Shown: positions 33,650 through 46,690 of the stretch, in pieces
Position numbering within the stretch: the stretch's first letter is position 1
Layout of the letters: the number at the start of each line of letters is the position of its first letter
NCBI GenBank assembly: GCA_945859605.1
Contig: OX243820.1
Location: 32,526,328-32,590,327 of the forward strand
DNA: 64,000 nucleotides
DNA from: Lumbricus rubellus
Lineage: Eukaryota > Annelida > Clitellata > Crassiclitellata > Lumbricidae
Direction of reading: 5' to 3'
Made by a program: the position numbers and the translations under genes
Notes under the pieces: model-generated
Database searches by the model: none
What the model was told of the DNA's origin: nothing
What the model saw: the letters and a program-made list of their open reading frames with translations, nothing else

Positions 33650-34200
33650 TCTTGACTAAACTGTTACCGGTAGCCTACTATCAGCTGCAGCGTCAGCTTC
33701 GCACAATTGCTCGTTCACTAACATCTAGTGCTGTCACCACTCTAGTCTATTCGTTCAATACTTCCTGTCTTGACTATTGCTCGTCACTTTAATCTGGCCT
33801 CCCATCCAATCGAATAATGTGCTTAAACCGAGTCTTATGCTCTGCAGCAAGTTTAATTGGACAAATCCCTAAATTTTATTATTGTGTCCAGCTATATGCT
33901 AGAGACATTACACTGGCTTCATACTCGGTAGCGCATTGAATTTAAGATCGCTGCTCTAGTTAGGCAATGCCAGCTTGAAATTGCCTCTGACTACTTGCGA
34001 GAGCTTTGTTGCTCCACGAGTGCCCAAAGCCACCGCCCCCTCCGTTCTGCACAGACGAGTGTTCTTGGTTCCATTCGCACGAACTGCAATGATGCAGAAT
34101 AGAGCCTTTTCTGTGATCGGCCCAGTAGTCTACCGGGAACCCGAGAGGTACGGGTAACTTCTTGACAATTCAGGAACCATCGAATACGTGAAGAATGATC
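33650..34200 (+). pseudogene. CR1/L2-like LINE fragment, end of reverse transcriptase ORF, decayed
   Basis: Translation around 33720-33790 reads SSAVTTLVYSFNTSCLDYCS, the S-x-LDYCNSLL block of CR1/L2-clade polymerases. GLPSNRI, a broken LHWLP-like block, SDYLREL, and a PLRSAQTS segment follow in the family order, interrupted by stops and frame shifts. It is a dead 5'-truncated copy. Confidence 0.6.
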
Positions 34201-36860
34201 ATAGATGTCTTCAATAATTGGTTAACTATTATAGACCTAATAGTAGACCTAATGTGAGAATAATATTGTCCACACAAACAAGTGACAAGTCGTATGGACG
34301 AGCGAAAACCGTTTTCGGTTGTAAGTATTGTAATTTTCTTAAATAATTATTGTCGTAACTGTAAATACGGAGGTGCTGTCAGTATTAAGAGTATTGTGAT
34401 ACGTTTTATGCAAATGAAGGCATGTTTCTCTGTGAACCGCCTAGCCTGACTGACTGATATCGTGAAGTTCAATTCAATGCTTTGGATGCCAACTGTTCTC
34501 TACAGCTTAACACGCTACTGATTAGTTCTGTTGAGTACAAACAATTTGTTTTCTAAACTATGTTTATACATGCATATGCAAATTAATTGTGACGAGAGTG
34601 GTTTGCAGGTCAATGCATTCAGTGAGATGACAGTTTAAGTCTTTTTTCTGTCGTTAGCAAAAACTTTCTATAGGAATATAATTAGATAGATGATCTCCGT
34701 TCCATAATTTAATGGGTATGCGTTCCAAAATTCCACAGAAGCACCACAAAGAGGATTGTTCAAATACGTTAAGAGGTTTCAACGGTTTAAAAGTAGTCCT
34801 AACATGGCAAGAATCTTTTTAAAAAATTACCTACATGCGGTTCTTTTTCTCTCAAGAATATCGTAAACTTCGTTGTGACCAATGTTTATAATTATGTGCA
34901 ATTCTCTCTTAAATAGTCTAGAGTTTCAGACGAACTATTAAGCCTAATTCACTTTCTATGGCTACATGCACAAGCATCCTTGTGTAAACAATGCATATGA
35001 GATCTCTCCTAAAGTTTTCATAAAATGAGAGTCCAATATTGCAATCTCCATTTCCGGCATCCGCCATTTTGTTCCCTGTTATCGCTCACACTGTTCGTTC
35101 AAATCCGTAATTTATTGAGCGTGTTCAGTCTTTGGTCTAGATTTTTGGAGGTCAAACTCTATCTAGATCAGTGGTTCTTAAAAGGTCTAGACCTACATGT
35201 CATTCTACATGTGTTTTGTTTTGCAAATTGTTGTTATTTTTTGCTCGTTATGACTCTTAATATCATTTCGGCTAGTTAGCGCAGAGAGCGCCTCTGAAAG
35301 GCTCTTGCTGCAAGAGGCGCTTTATAAATTGTCAGATAATAATAATAATAATAATAAATTGATGTAATTGAGAGAGAGAAAAAAAACTGTTCGTTAATGC
35401 AAATCGTATAAATGCAAGATTTCTACGCAACACTTGAAGCTCGTATTGTGACTATGCTGTTCGCATTTTAAATAAATCACGTTTTCTCATGACGCCTTTC
35501 TACATCAACGTAACTATGTAGGCCCATTATGTAGGCCTAGTAAAGATTCTAGCCGATTAAACAAGTTAAATTTATATACATGTCCGGAAGAAAAGTGGGT
35601 CATTCATTTAGGACCTGGTAGGTCGACCGCAAAGGTGGAGAGGGAGGAAGTCATCCGAATGTGGACACGGGGAAAGAGTTATGAAAAATGCGGCAGTTTG
35701 CATCTGCAAACGGTAGGCTACATAGATCTGTTTCAAAACAGCCTTTGTCACAACATACACATTACACAATTACGCCTAGCAAAATCAGTGCGCAGGAAAG
35801 CATGGAAAGGTAGTCCAAAATCGACAAGGCACTAACTGCTGTGGCTTGCAATCAAGATAGTTACTAATGTGTCAATCTACGACAGTTCTTGGTAACCAGA
35901 CAAACTGTGTGGTGAAGCCCAAGTGATTTTGTCACAAACTCTCCCTTACGAAGCTGCAGCTTTCCTTCACGCAGACTTGTCCATTGGAAACAGGTGACCC
36001 GTAATCGTTATCGTAATCGTACACATGTAGTTGTAGACCTAATCGTAGTCGTAATCTCTGTATTTCTAGAGCCTAATTGATTCAAAGACTTCTTCCCAGC
36101 CATAATGAGACCAGTCCAGGTGTGATTGGTTTGAAATCCATGCCAAGAATTCGTTGAATTTTCACCTTTGGCTTCTCAGTTCTTGCAAAGCGAGTTGAAG
36201 GTAATCGGTCCCGTTGCTTCTTGTACCGTCTGCTCTGTGGCGGTAATGATGATTGTTGACGGTATTTGGCGCTAAGAAAATGATGCTCCAATTGCATCAG
36301 ATCTACGCACGTAGAGTGGATGACTTGTGTGTCTGCTACCAGACAGTCGATGATGACGATGGCATTGATCTGAAAAAAAATTAAGACAAATAGTTTTAGA
36401 AGATCTGTGAAGAAGCAGTGCGTATACGTGTTTATGTAGATCTGTTTATGTATGCATGTATCTCTGTCACATAGCCTATGTCTGTGTGCCTACATGCATG
36501 TCTTTCTGCTTTCATTGACACCTGACAGCATTGTGGCTGCGAGCAGGCCATATGGCTTTGGATGATGACCTAAGTAGGCCTATTTATGTCTCATTTGTCT
36601 TATTCATTAGATATCGACCTTTGGAATTGCTAAGTAGGCCTAATAATGATTAAAAATACTTAAGTAACAATGGCCAAAGCAAAATTTTATGGCGTTTATA
36701 GGAGCGTAAAGCCAAGAACATACGATTGGCGACATTTAGGAGTGGCGTGTGTGGGTATACGAGCGCATGTGTGCTGCGTGCACGTGTGTGCGAATGTGTG
36801 CTGCGTGCACGTGTGTGCGAATGTGTGTATGTGTAAACGTGTGCGTACGTATGCTAATGT
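34201..36860. other. Gene-free stretch
   Basis: Mostly unremarkable AT-rich DNA. The only recognisable item is a retroposon-type tail at about 35283-35356: AGCGCCTCTGAAAGGCTC, a matching AGAGGCGCTTTATAAAT and then (AAT)n. A short minus-strand open frame at 36082-36297 is unsupported. Confidence 0.5.
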
Positions 36861-36864
36861 GTAT

Positions 36865-36866
36865 AA

Positions 36867-36902
<36 letters not shown>

Positions 36903-36903
36903 T
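36865..36903 (+). repeat. (GT)n dinucleotide repeat
   Basis: About 19 GT units just downstream of the bZIP stop codon, thus in its probable 3' untranslated region. Two 30-bp GTGTGCTGCGTGCACGTG copies precede it. Confidence 0.9.
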
Positions 36904-36939
36904 GTGTTCATGCACGCGTATAATTGAGATTTCAGTCTC

Positions 36940-37857
36940 CTACTTGAGTTCCTTCAGCTCCTTGTGAAGCAGTTTCCAGACGGTTCTCTTCCTCTCAACC
37001 TCCTCCTCCAATCCCTTCATCCTCTTCTCGGCCACGGCAGCCTTCACCCTCCTCGTCTCCCTCGACTTCTTCGCTGACTCGTTGTTCTTCCGTCTCCTCG
37101 CCCAGTACTGACCGTCCTTCTGCTCCTCGGGGACAGCCAGGGGTCGCTTCTTCTTCTTCGTCATCGTCGTCGTCTGCCGTGACGTCACTTCCGGACTCGA
37201 CACGTCATTTCCGGAGGACGTGGACGTGTAGCAGCTCGAAGAATTCGATTGGTGGACGATCTTCTCCACATCCGGGGATCGCAGAAGAGCGTTGCTATGG
37301 TGACGCGGCGTCGGGGATGACGTCACCCTGGCGAGTGACTCGACGCCATCTAGTGAATAGGAAGGATTGATGAGGTGCGATGATGAGAAGGTGGCCGGTG
37401 ATGGGCCCATGGCGGTGGTGGGCCCAGGTCGGGGGCCCGGGTGGTGGTGGTCGACGAGGAAGGTAGACGATGAGGACGAGGAGGGCCCCTGAGGAAGGTG
37501 CGATCGGAAAGGCTGCGTGGTGGCGTCGAACATGTGGTTGTATCGGGTGTTTTCGTACGTGGGAGCCAGTGTCGGAGGCTGGTTCGAGTAGTAGCGGTAG
37601 TCGACGAAGGCCTGGGGATCGGTGAAGTGGGTCTGTTGCGGCACAGGTCGGAACCCGAGATGGTGGTAGGGTGTCGAGGAGGAGAAGGTCGGGGTGTAGT
37701 AGGGGTGAGCGGAGGAGAAGGTGGGTTCGACGCCAGGTGGGGGAGCAACGCCCTGGTAGGACCGGAAGCCGGAGCAGGAGGGGGAGTTGTCGATGGAGTT
37801 GCGGTCGTAGGAGACGAAACCCAGGGGACCGAACGGACCAGGGGCCTTGTGCATCAT
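36940..37857 (-). CDS. bZIP transcription factor (PAR/NFIL3-like)
   Basis: A 305-residue single-exon ORF from ATG at 37857 (MMHKAPGPFGPLG); the frame is open 14 codons further up to a TAG, but only TTG is there. The N-terminal three quarters are Pro/Ser/Tyr-rich and disordered, a likely activation or repression region. The C-terminus has GQYWARRRKNNESAKKSRET, where Y/W-x-R-R-x-K-N-N-E-x-A-K-x-S-R is the basic region of PAR/NFIL3 factors, and then a short zipper (MKGLEEEVERKRTVWKLLHK) ending at the stop. NFIL3 genes also have a single coding exon. It probably binds DNA as a dimer in the nucleus. The conserved Ala in NEAAKxSR is Ser here (NESAKKSR). Confidence 0.85.
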   Translation of the reverse strand: MMHKAPGPFGPLGFVSYDRNSIDNSPSCSGFRSYQGVAPPPGVEPTFSSAHPYYTPTFSSSTPYHHLGFRPVPQQTHFTDPQAFVDYRYYSNQPPTLAPTYENTRYNHMFDATTQPFRSHLPQGPSSSSSSTFLVDHHHPGPRPGPTTAMGPSPATFSSSHLINPSYSLDGVESLARVTSSPTPRHHSNALLRSPDVEKIVHQSNSSSCYTSTSSGNDVSSPEVTSRQTTTMTKKKKRPLAVPEEQKDGQYWARRRKNNESAKKSRETRRVKAAVAEKRMKGLEEEVERKRTVWKLLHKELKELK

Positions 37858-38185
37858 CGCTACACCCGGGTCGGCGAGAACAGCCTTCGTGGGATCCAAC
37901 TGTCTCTAAGGTCCTCTGCCGCCTCCTCTTCTTCTTTCTCTTCTTCCGTATCCTCTATAGATGCTTCTTCCTACAAATCATTCGGATAACAATTTGTATG
38001 TTTAGACAGGCCCAACATATCGACTAGAGAGCATTATCATAAGAAGTTTTGGATTCTAATTAGGCCTATTATTAATTATTAAATCTAGTCTGCTGAAATG
38101 TAATCAGATCTAATCCCTTCGGATCAGATCTGAAGTGATTTAATCTCTTACTCATAACATATATACTCTATGTGTATGTATGCCT

Positions 38186-38650
<465 letters not shown>

Positions 38651-38924
38651 TTCATTCTCTGCCCACTTCAGAGGCACTAATAGCCTCAGAGACATTTCGA
38701 GGATATCCTAAGCAAAACTTCACAATAAACCGTCTCTTGGACATCAATAATTACATGTAAGAGTGCGTGAAAGTTCCACAGTCGGATCAATTAAATCTCC
38801 TCTGCGACGAGGGAGGAGGAGGGTGCTGAATGGAGCAGGAAGATGCAGCCAAAGTTCTGTCATCCAAATGGTCACGCTTGAGTAGCTGTCTCTCATACTT
38901 AGGTCCACTTTGTCTGATGGGAGA

Positions 38925-39010
38925 GAGGCACGCTGGTCAAGTGGTCAGTGTGACTATGGTCATCGCATCAGTGATCTGGATTCGAGAGCGTTGCGTAAAA
39001 GCGAAATTGG
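38925..39010 (+). repeat. Possible degenerate tRNA-derived SINE head
   Basis: TGGTCAAGTGG fits an A box and GGATTCGAGAG a weakened B box about 45 bp later. The TTCA array follows directly. Too degenerate to call a tRNA. Confidence 0.35.
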
Positions 39011-39014
39011 TAGC

Positions 39015-39222
39015 ATTCATTCGTTCATTCGTTCGTTCGTTCGTTCATTCATTCATTCATTCATTCATTCATTCATTCATTCATTCATTTGTTCACTCAC
39101 TCACTCACTCACTCATTCATTCATTCATTCATTCATTTGTTCATTCACTCACTCATTCACTCATTCATTTATTCACTCATTCATTCACTCATTCATTCAT
39201 TCAATCAATCATTCGTTCATTG
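39015..39222 (+). repeat. (ATTC)n/(ACTC)n tetranucleotide array
   Basis: About 200 bp of ATTC, GTTC and ACTC units. The Phe/His/Ser-rich open frames here are artefacts. Confidence 0.95.
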
Positions 39223-41252
39223 ATTACGAAGATTTGCATAGTGCACCACTCAGGAGCGCTCACGACCCAACCTCGGCTAAAGAGGGCAGTTTTAATGATT
39301 TTGACTCGCTTCTACATGTATAGTCTATACATATAAATCGAGTGAAATCTTTATAGATCTTTTGTGTTTTTGTCAAACTACTTGTAACTCCACAAAGCGC
39401 AGGCAGCACTTCAGCCTATCAAATTTAATGTACATAAAGCATGCATGCAGCACTCGTATTTATCATTCTATTAATAGATAATGTAGGTTGACGCATGGTA
39501 TGAAAATCATTAGTTTATTACTCATCCCGCTCTGAGCATTCATTCATTCATTCTATGGATTTATATAGCGCCTCTTGGAGAAGCGTAGGCTACTCCGTTT
39601 GATTGGTTAGATGTAATAAATGCAGCTTTGAAGGGGAATCATTCAACCGCGAAATCTAGACTTTGTATGGCATATCCGCGAACCCGTGGAACTAAGAGTT
39701 GTCCCTTCGTAGCAGAACGAAGAACCCAATGCGCTTTAGCGTCAGAAACTGGGCGACAGAGATCGTGCAGGTAAGATGGGGCGGGGGGCGACATTCGTCT
39801 TCACATATGTCATTACACATTAGCACCAGACTTGCATTCATTAAATAATTACATGTAAAACTAGGCCTATTTTTAATACGAATCCATCCATCAGTTTGAC
39901 GGTCATATAACTTCAGTCACCGATTCTATTGCATACCAATCGAGTAAATAATTGCTTATTATATTTGCTAAAAACTGACTATCAACACAAACAAACACAC
40001 ACACACGTGAATGTTACTCAACATGGTACGGTCACTTCTATTATTGACGGTGAGGTGGGCATCACAACTTCAACATAGAGCAAGTTCGCTCTCATGACCT
40101 CATAATCCACTAAGTTCTAGTCAGAAGCCAAACGTAGGGCGCAAGAACATTCACGAGCGTTGCGTCGTCCCAGCGGTGGGCTGTTCATAGATACTAAGCG
40201 GCTGGCTGTAGACCACTAGACTGATTGATAGGAACCACAGACAGAAGCAGGAGTGAGCTTGGTCTACGCAACCACGATGATCCCTCAGATAATTGTAAAG
40301 TCACTTACCACAATTATTGTGTAATCGAACGATATTGTCTTATTGAAACGTGTGTCGCCTCAATCCAAACTAAACTGCAGCGTGGTTCCTCGAATCGTCG
40401 ATTGTGTAAGAAGACTATTCGTCAACGTGTATTGCGTCAACGACCATTTGATGTCAAACAAGCCAATAAGTTATATCACCACGACTGTGTCAAGCGCCGT
40501 TCTGCGAGTAGCAGCAGCGATGACACAATACCTCCGTCCTTTGTCTCCGACTACTTCTCACCTGCGATTGCGGAACTACAGGTCGGTGGAACCGATGGAA
40601 CCACTGGAACTTCAATTGCTAATCCACTTGATAAAATGTATTCCAACTCCTAAAAACACGATAGAGCCATTTTCAACTGCGAGAGTTCGATGCACCTCTG
40701 CAATAGCTATTCAGAAGGATGCCTGACTTCTGACGTATACATCTCTCTCTATTAACCCACTTTGTCCACGGTGGTCGGGAGTGGGGCGGTGGGTAGGGGG
40801 ACACGGGCCGGGCCTGGCCCGTCGCCGCTGTCGAAAGGGTGGGACAGCGCCCAGCAGGGAGGGAGGGTTAAGACGTTACACAACCTTGTCTTCAATTATG
40901 CATTGGTCATCGTGACCGACGCTCTTTGTTAGGTGCCCCTATGACCGGCCCAGCAATACTGAATATATACTGACCAGAATCGGCGCTCACTATACATGTA
41001 TATATTATACATGTACATATATATATATTATACATGTACATATATATATATATATATTGTACATCTACATACATATGTATATATAGACTAAAGGCCTTCA
41101 TCACCCTTATTAGTGCGTAAAGGCGACAGAGTATGATATACATGTATTATATGCATTCAGCATCCGATAACCTGCACACCCACACACACACACTTACATG
41201 TATATATATAGTTATTTATGGCCTGCATATATATGTATTATTATTATTATTC

Positions 41253-41284
<32 letters not shown>

Positions 41285-41810
41285 TTCACAGTTGATCCCC
41301 ATATAAATTATGTATCGACCGTCATATATTATAAATGCACGGGCCAATATAAATCATGCATACACAAATGAATTATTGCGCATCTACATGTACATAGAAC
41401 GAATATATATATATATATATATATATATACTATAATGTATACAAGAACGCGTAGACTATTAATTATATATATAAGATATAAGAACGTGCGTATATACAAC
41501 ACATGCACATACGCTGTATTATTATTATTCCACGGCAAAATTGTTAATAGAACGCTACCTCTATCCAACTATAGCTTCCATTCGACTCTGCTTGACAATT
41601 GAATGGTTTGAAATGCGACTCCCCCACATACATCCCCCAGGTGTACGTCCCCCACCCCAACCCTTTCCACGCACAACCCAGAGGCAAACAAACCCCAACG
41701 ACCCTCCGCCAACCCTCCAGTGCCCCTCCATCGTCAGGGTCTGTCAGTTCCTCTGCCTTGTTCCCATTGGTCCGACCTAGTCAGTCAGAAGAGAGGGTCT
41801 TACGCAATCG
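39223..41810. other. Gene-free stretch
   Basis: It contains a LINE/SINE-type tail motif at about 39554 (TTTATATAGCGCCTCTTGGAG) and a GC-rich segment 40754-40865 between TTAA sites (CCCACTTTGTCC at one end, GGAGGGAGGG at the other), perhaps another piggyBac-like MITE. (AT)n tracts lie at about 41020-41060, 41260-41285 and 41405-41430. A 142-residue open frame at 40225-40653 has no recognisable features. Confidence 0.5.
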
Positions 41811-42060
41811 TTGATAACCGACCCGGTGTCGAATCCTGGTCCCTCTGCGCTCGGCAGCGGCGCATCGACCCCCCCCCCCCCCCGTAGCAATTCCGAATTG
41901 TTGATTAGAGGGGATGACGGACGTGTGGGGTCTAATGTCCACGGTTGGGTTTCACGGGGCGATGATCAGGGTTGGCGGGGGGAAGTTGGATCATCTCATC
42001 TTGTGGTTTCTTCTTACTTGTAGTTGACCCAAAACATGCGCTATATAAATGCCAAATGGT
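41811..42060 (+). repeat. Possible SINE-like repeat
   Basis: GGTGTCGAATCC near 41825 resembles a B box, followed by a long C run. The segment ends with GCGCTATATAAATGCC, the same kind of tail as other retroposons here. Confidence 0.3.
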
Positions 42061-42612
42061 CTAGACTAGAGCATTTGTATGCATTGTGGGTCAGAGGTCA
42101 AAGTGAACAGTGCCAATGAACAACAGCTTCTCTGATAAAGAGATATCGACGACGAAAAGATAGGTTGCAACTGACTGGCTGACTGTCTGACCGACCGACC
42201 GACCGACCGACTGACTTACTTACTTACTCACTGAGAGTAAGTAAGTTCGTTCATCTACTTATAATTATACGATGCGGTCGCAGTCAGTGCGTATAGTTTA
42301 ATAAGCTATAGGTCATAGTATAGGACAATAGGGTTCTATAATAAACCCGTCCTTCGATCTGATCAACAACACACTGTCAAACGCTTGCCAACCGATTATA
42401 TCAAATCGATAATGATTGGCACAGTCGTCAATTAGATCTCTATGTGATACAAGAGATTGAGAGGAAGTGTTACGGGGGTATTAGGTAACAATCGGAAGTC
42501 ATGATATAGGTTGGTCATCGTCACCAATTCCATCCTCCGAAGTCTAACTCAGGACGGAACCTTTCGTAACACTTCATGACAATTATACCTATGGTATTCC
42601 AACGGCGACCAA

Positions 42613-42813
42613 TCACAGGGTAACGGGCCACAATGGTCTTTTCCGTCTTTGCGGGCGGGGAAAGAGTGGTTTCGTAATGGGAGCCTGGCTGACTGGGACT
42701 TTCTCCTGCTGCGCTAACTGCTGAGTGGATTTGAAAGAAGGGGCTGGGAGTTTAGAATAGGAAGGATTCTGTGGCTGTGACGATCCTGCAGGACGGATGG
42801 GCGTCTTTACTGC
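42613..42813 (-). CDS. Candidate isolated coding exon
   Basis: On the minus strand a good acceptor (TATACTTTCCCAG|) opens a frame reading AVKTPIRPAGSSQPQNPSYS, then KLPAPSFKSTQQLAQQEKVP, ending at TGA. Composition (Pro, Ser, Lys, Gln) is like a disordered protein tail and unlike the flanking repeats. No partner exon or domain was found; it could be a terminal exon of a gene on the minus strand. Confidence 0.3.
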   Translation of the reverse strand, partial: AVKTPIRPAGSSQPQNPSYSKLPAPSFKSTQQLAQQEKVPVSQAPITKPLFPRPQRRKRPLWPVTL

Positions 42814-42831
42814 CTGGGAAAGTATACGCAC

Positions 42832-44984
42832 CTGTAGTTTGTCGCTCTCTGTCTGTATGCCTATGCCTGCCTACCTATGTGTGCCTGTCTTTCTGTGTGT
42901 GCATCTGTTTGTATGTCTGCCTTCATATCAATTCATGTGGAGATTCATATGGAGAGTGTGCTGGTCCAACATATGTAACTCACTTCTAATAAGGCCAATT
43001 TATTGTTGTTTAGGAAGCCGGTATGAAAGTTCCTATATTCGTAATGATTACGTATAGCACAGTTATATGAAATTATGTAGGCCTATATTATGTACTTGTC
43101 CTCTTTTAAAATTTATATTTGCTCTCTTTGCGATTCTTTTGCTGAAATATTACTGTGGTATAACGAGTCTCCGGTATTACAGATGGAACTAGATACGTAT
43201 TATTTTTTCTCATTGTTTTGCTCCACTGTTTCTTAATTTACATTGAAAGCAATGGGTATTTGTTGCTATAGCTTTTGTGTCATCTTATTGCTTCTAAGAA
43301 GCTAAAATTAATAGGAAAGAGCATATTTACTTTTTCACGGCATTCCCCCCCCCCCCCCGTTGTAAATTGAACGGGATTTTCAATCGGCTTACCCCCTGGT
43401 ACTCTCTCCAACTCTCCACATGTAACAGAACACAATTTCATTCAACTGTCACGGTTTTTCCCCCATATCTTTTGTTACCCGGCCACCAAACCCCTTCTCC
43501 TAATGGGTTGGCACCGCCTGGGCGCCCAGCGGATGGGGTACGGTGATTATTGCAGAGGTAGGTCCTATAGGTGGCTGGGAGGGAGAGGGATTGGATGGTA
43601 GGCGGGGGTAGGGTGCATTGTCTAAGGCGGCGAATGGGAGGGGATGGGGATTGCGTAAGCTGTCAGTTTGACCAGGGGCGTTTGGTGGGAATCGTCCAGC
43701 ACTCGTTTGGTAAGACGTCGCAACCCCTTCGGGCTGACATGAAAGGTTGGATTACCCCTCCCCTCCCTCACCCCTCACTCACCCCTCCCTCACCCCCGGA
43801 CGCATCTGTCGCGGCTTCTGGCATTTACGACTGCAGATTGAAGGGTGGAAAGAGGGTGGAAGGATGGACGGATGAAATTGGGAAACGGATGGACGAATGA
43901 TCGGAATGAAGGAGGAACGGAGGGAATTGGAGGGACATAATATAGGAAAAGAAGGACAGGCCTACACGTGGACAAACAAATGGGACAGACTGGCGAATAG
44001 AAGCAGAAACACAGGCAGACGAGACAATCGGAATATGGAATACGGATGAACGAATATAAGACAAACACCTTGTCATGGGCGTCCAAATATTATAGGAACA
44101 CTTGCTCCATCCTGGACAATTTTGGCAATCATTTTCGTAACTACAACTTTTCGTTTTTACAAATTTCTTAGCGCTAATGCACTAATGATACTAATGAGAC
44201 TAATGATACTATTATAATTATAATTATACTTATTATACACAAAGTAAGACTGATAATTCCGTGGAAAAACCCATGTGTTAATCTTAATCTCATTCTTGGA
44301 ATAATTCAAGCTCTTGCTGAAAGAATGAAACCATGAGCAATTGACAATGTTATTTTTGTTTAGACCCTCCTACAGAAATCTCTGCGGGCGTCCAATTAGA
44401 GCGTGTGTCTGCGTCAGATTCCATTTCTGAATCTATTCTCCAATTTGTCTGTCTGTCTATCTGTCTGCTGCCTTTCTGTCTGTCTGTATACCATCCCCTG
44501 TGCCTCCCTGTGTCGCTGTCTTCACATCTGCGAATGGATGTGTCCGTCTGTCGATGATGATAAACGTGACCCTTTTCGAATGATTAGATTAATGAAATGT
44601 GGCTAGATTAAGGCGCCACTCTTATCCAATACAAAAGGTCATAGTCCGTAAATGTGATCTCCGCCATGCATTCACTTGTGCTACCGTCGAACCTATAATA
44701 GGTGACTGAGGTGAGAAAGGCTGGATGGATGGTGAGATGATTAGTCGCTCGGTCAACTCAATTCTGACGGTCAGAGAACATAATTTTGTGGTCGTAAACG
44801 ACGTATCCGGATGAAGGAATTTCACGCATTTACTCTGTAATTAGATGCACTTCTAAGGGAATCGACGTGTGGCGCGGACAAAGGGAGGTCATAATATATT
44901 CGTACACATCGCCGCCAAATGGTGAGAAAGGCGGAATGTTGTTGTTGTTGAATCATCATAACCATCATCATCGTCGTCGTCGTC

Positions 44985-45043
<59 letters not shown>

Positions 45044-45490
45044 TTTAGGTCCCATTTGCAGTATTGGCCTCGACTTTTTGTCTGATTTAGGCCGCATCCT
45101 AACATTGTCGTCTGGTGATATGAGAGAGACCTGTTTTTTGCTGCAACGCCTCTCTATTACTGTCCAGCGCTTCAACTCGGTGGCCTTTAGAGGCACTTTA
45201 GCCGAGTCAGACCCAGAGGAGAGCTAATAACTTTTATCATCATTTAGAACAATGACTACCGCTTCTGTTGTTTATTGTTCTTTATGTGTCTGATGTTGTT
45301 TGTCGGAAATATTAAAAGGATAATAATAATAGTAATAATAATAAATAATATACACGCTGGTTCTCCGGTGGTCATACATGTCGCATGTTTTGCCTCTCTG
45401 TACATTTTACCAATTTTTGAGATAACGCGCTATCGTCAGTTCATGATTTTTACACCTTTATTTTTATCTCGTCGTCAGGACCTGGAATAT
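42832..45490. other. Gene-free stretch with simple repeats
   Basis: Imperfect TCTG tracts (42845-42925, 44440-44490), C runs near 43347, and a purine-rich GGATGGACGGATGAA-type minisatellite (43840-44060). A GTC/GTAATA tract at 44970-45045 ends in (AAT)n. Nothing coding is supported. Confidence 0.6.
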
Positions 45491-45491
45491 A

Positions 45492-46441
45492 CACTGTGTC
45501 CGGAAAAAAAGGGACCCATTTTGTAAATATGAAAATAAATAGTAAATATTAATCGATTTTCACAATTCAAAGACCGTTTTTATCCTAACATAATTATCTA
45601 ACAATTGCGAAAATATAAAATTTCCAGTCCAAATAATGACGTCATGATGACGTCATTTGCACAAAAAGTCAAATTTAAGAGATAAATGCGCAAAATCATC
45701 AAAAATTTTAATATTTTCATGATGTAATTTATCAATAATAAAGTAAGTTTAATTTTAGTTTTATATCTGAATTAATTTGTGGTCAAAGTGTACACCTTTG
45801 GCCTCAGCGTAAGCTTCAGAACGGTCGCGCTAATAGCCAACAGCAGCATCGATAACCAGCGTATCAAAATCCTCCCCAGCAGGCATTAACAATTCGCTCA
45901 CGGAGTTCTTCAATGTCTCTTATCCTTGTCTTGTAACCATCTCCTGCAATAGTCCCCACGTTTTATGATCAACTTGATTTAAGCTCGGTCCGTTGGGCGG
46001 CCAAAGATTATAAGAGGAATGAAATCCGGAGTCTCCTTAGTCAACAGTTCAGCAGTTTAACGAATTCAGTGAGCTGGGACGCCATCTTGTTGAATTGTTT
46101 ATTAATCCGAGTATTCGCGGATATCAGACATCAATTTTATATGGAGGAGACAATTCCTGTAATGAGTTGCATTTATTTTTTACTCCTGGTTCTGTTAAAT
46201 GGATTTCCGTTTCACCAAGAGCCAATATACCAGCCGAAATCATGCATGACTAGCCGCTAAATGAACTTTAGTGCAAATGACGTCATTCTGACGTCATCAT
46301 TGTGACTGGGACTTTTATATTTTCACCAGTATTAGATAAATATGTGAGGATTAAAATGCTTTTTGAATTGTAAAAATCGATGAATATTTACTAATTATTT
46401 TTATATTTAGAAAATGGGTCCCTTTTTTTCCGGACACAGTG
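45492..46441 (-). mobile_element. Decayed mariner-like transposon
   Basis: Inverted ends CACTGTGTCCGGAAAAAAAG and the mirrored CTTTTTTTCCGGACACAGTG lie between TA dinucleotides (45490-45491, 46442-46443). On the minus strand about 46060-45800 encodes a mariner transposase C-terminal part with a frame break: LWPPNGPSLNQVDHKTWGLL, then RDIEELRERIV. The usual SPDL catalytic Asp is Ser. At 950 bp the N-terminal half is missing. Confidence 0.85.
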
Positions 46442-46537
46442 TATATTTGTTTTCTGACTGTGCACTTGGACTTTCGAAATACTGTGAGTTGAAAGTGTAT
46501 ACTTTAACTTGTTGATCAGAATAATCTTAACTCTATA

Positions 46538-46593
46538 ATAATAATAGTAATAATAATAATAATAATAGTCATCAGCATCAGCATCAGCATCAG

Positions 46594-46659
<66 letters not shown>

Positions 46660-46690
46660 TAATGACGATGATGATGATGATGACGATGAT
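46538..46690 (+). repeat. (AAT)n and (CAT)n trinucleotide tracts
   Basis: AAT units, then GCATCA and a long CAT/TCA run just right of the mariner element. The polyAsp frame on the other strand is an artefact. Confidence 0.95.

Noticed and set aside
36082..36297. A 71-residue minus-strand frame near the bZIP gene
   Set aside because: Short, not in phase with any splice site that I could join to the bZIP ORF.
40225..40653. A 142-residue plus-strand open frame
   Set aside because: No recognisable motif, no splice or promoter context, and an overlapping frame of similar length; chance cannot be excluded.
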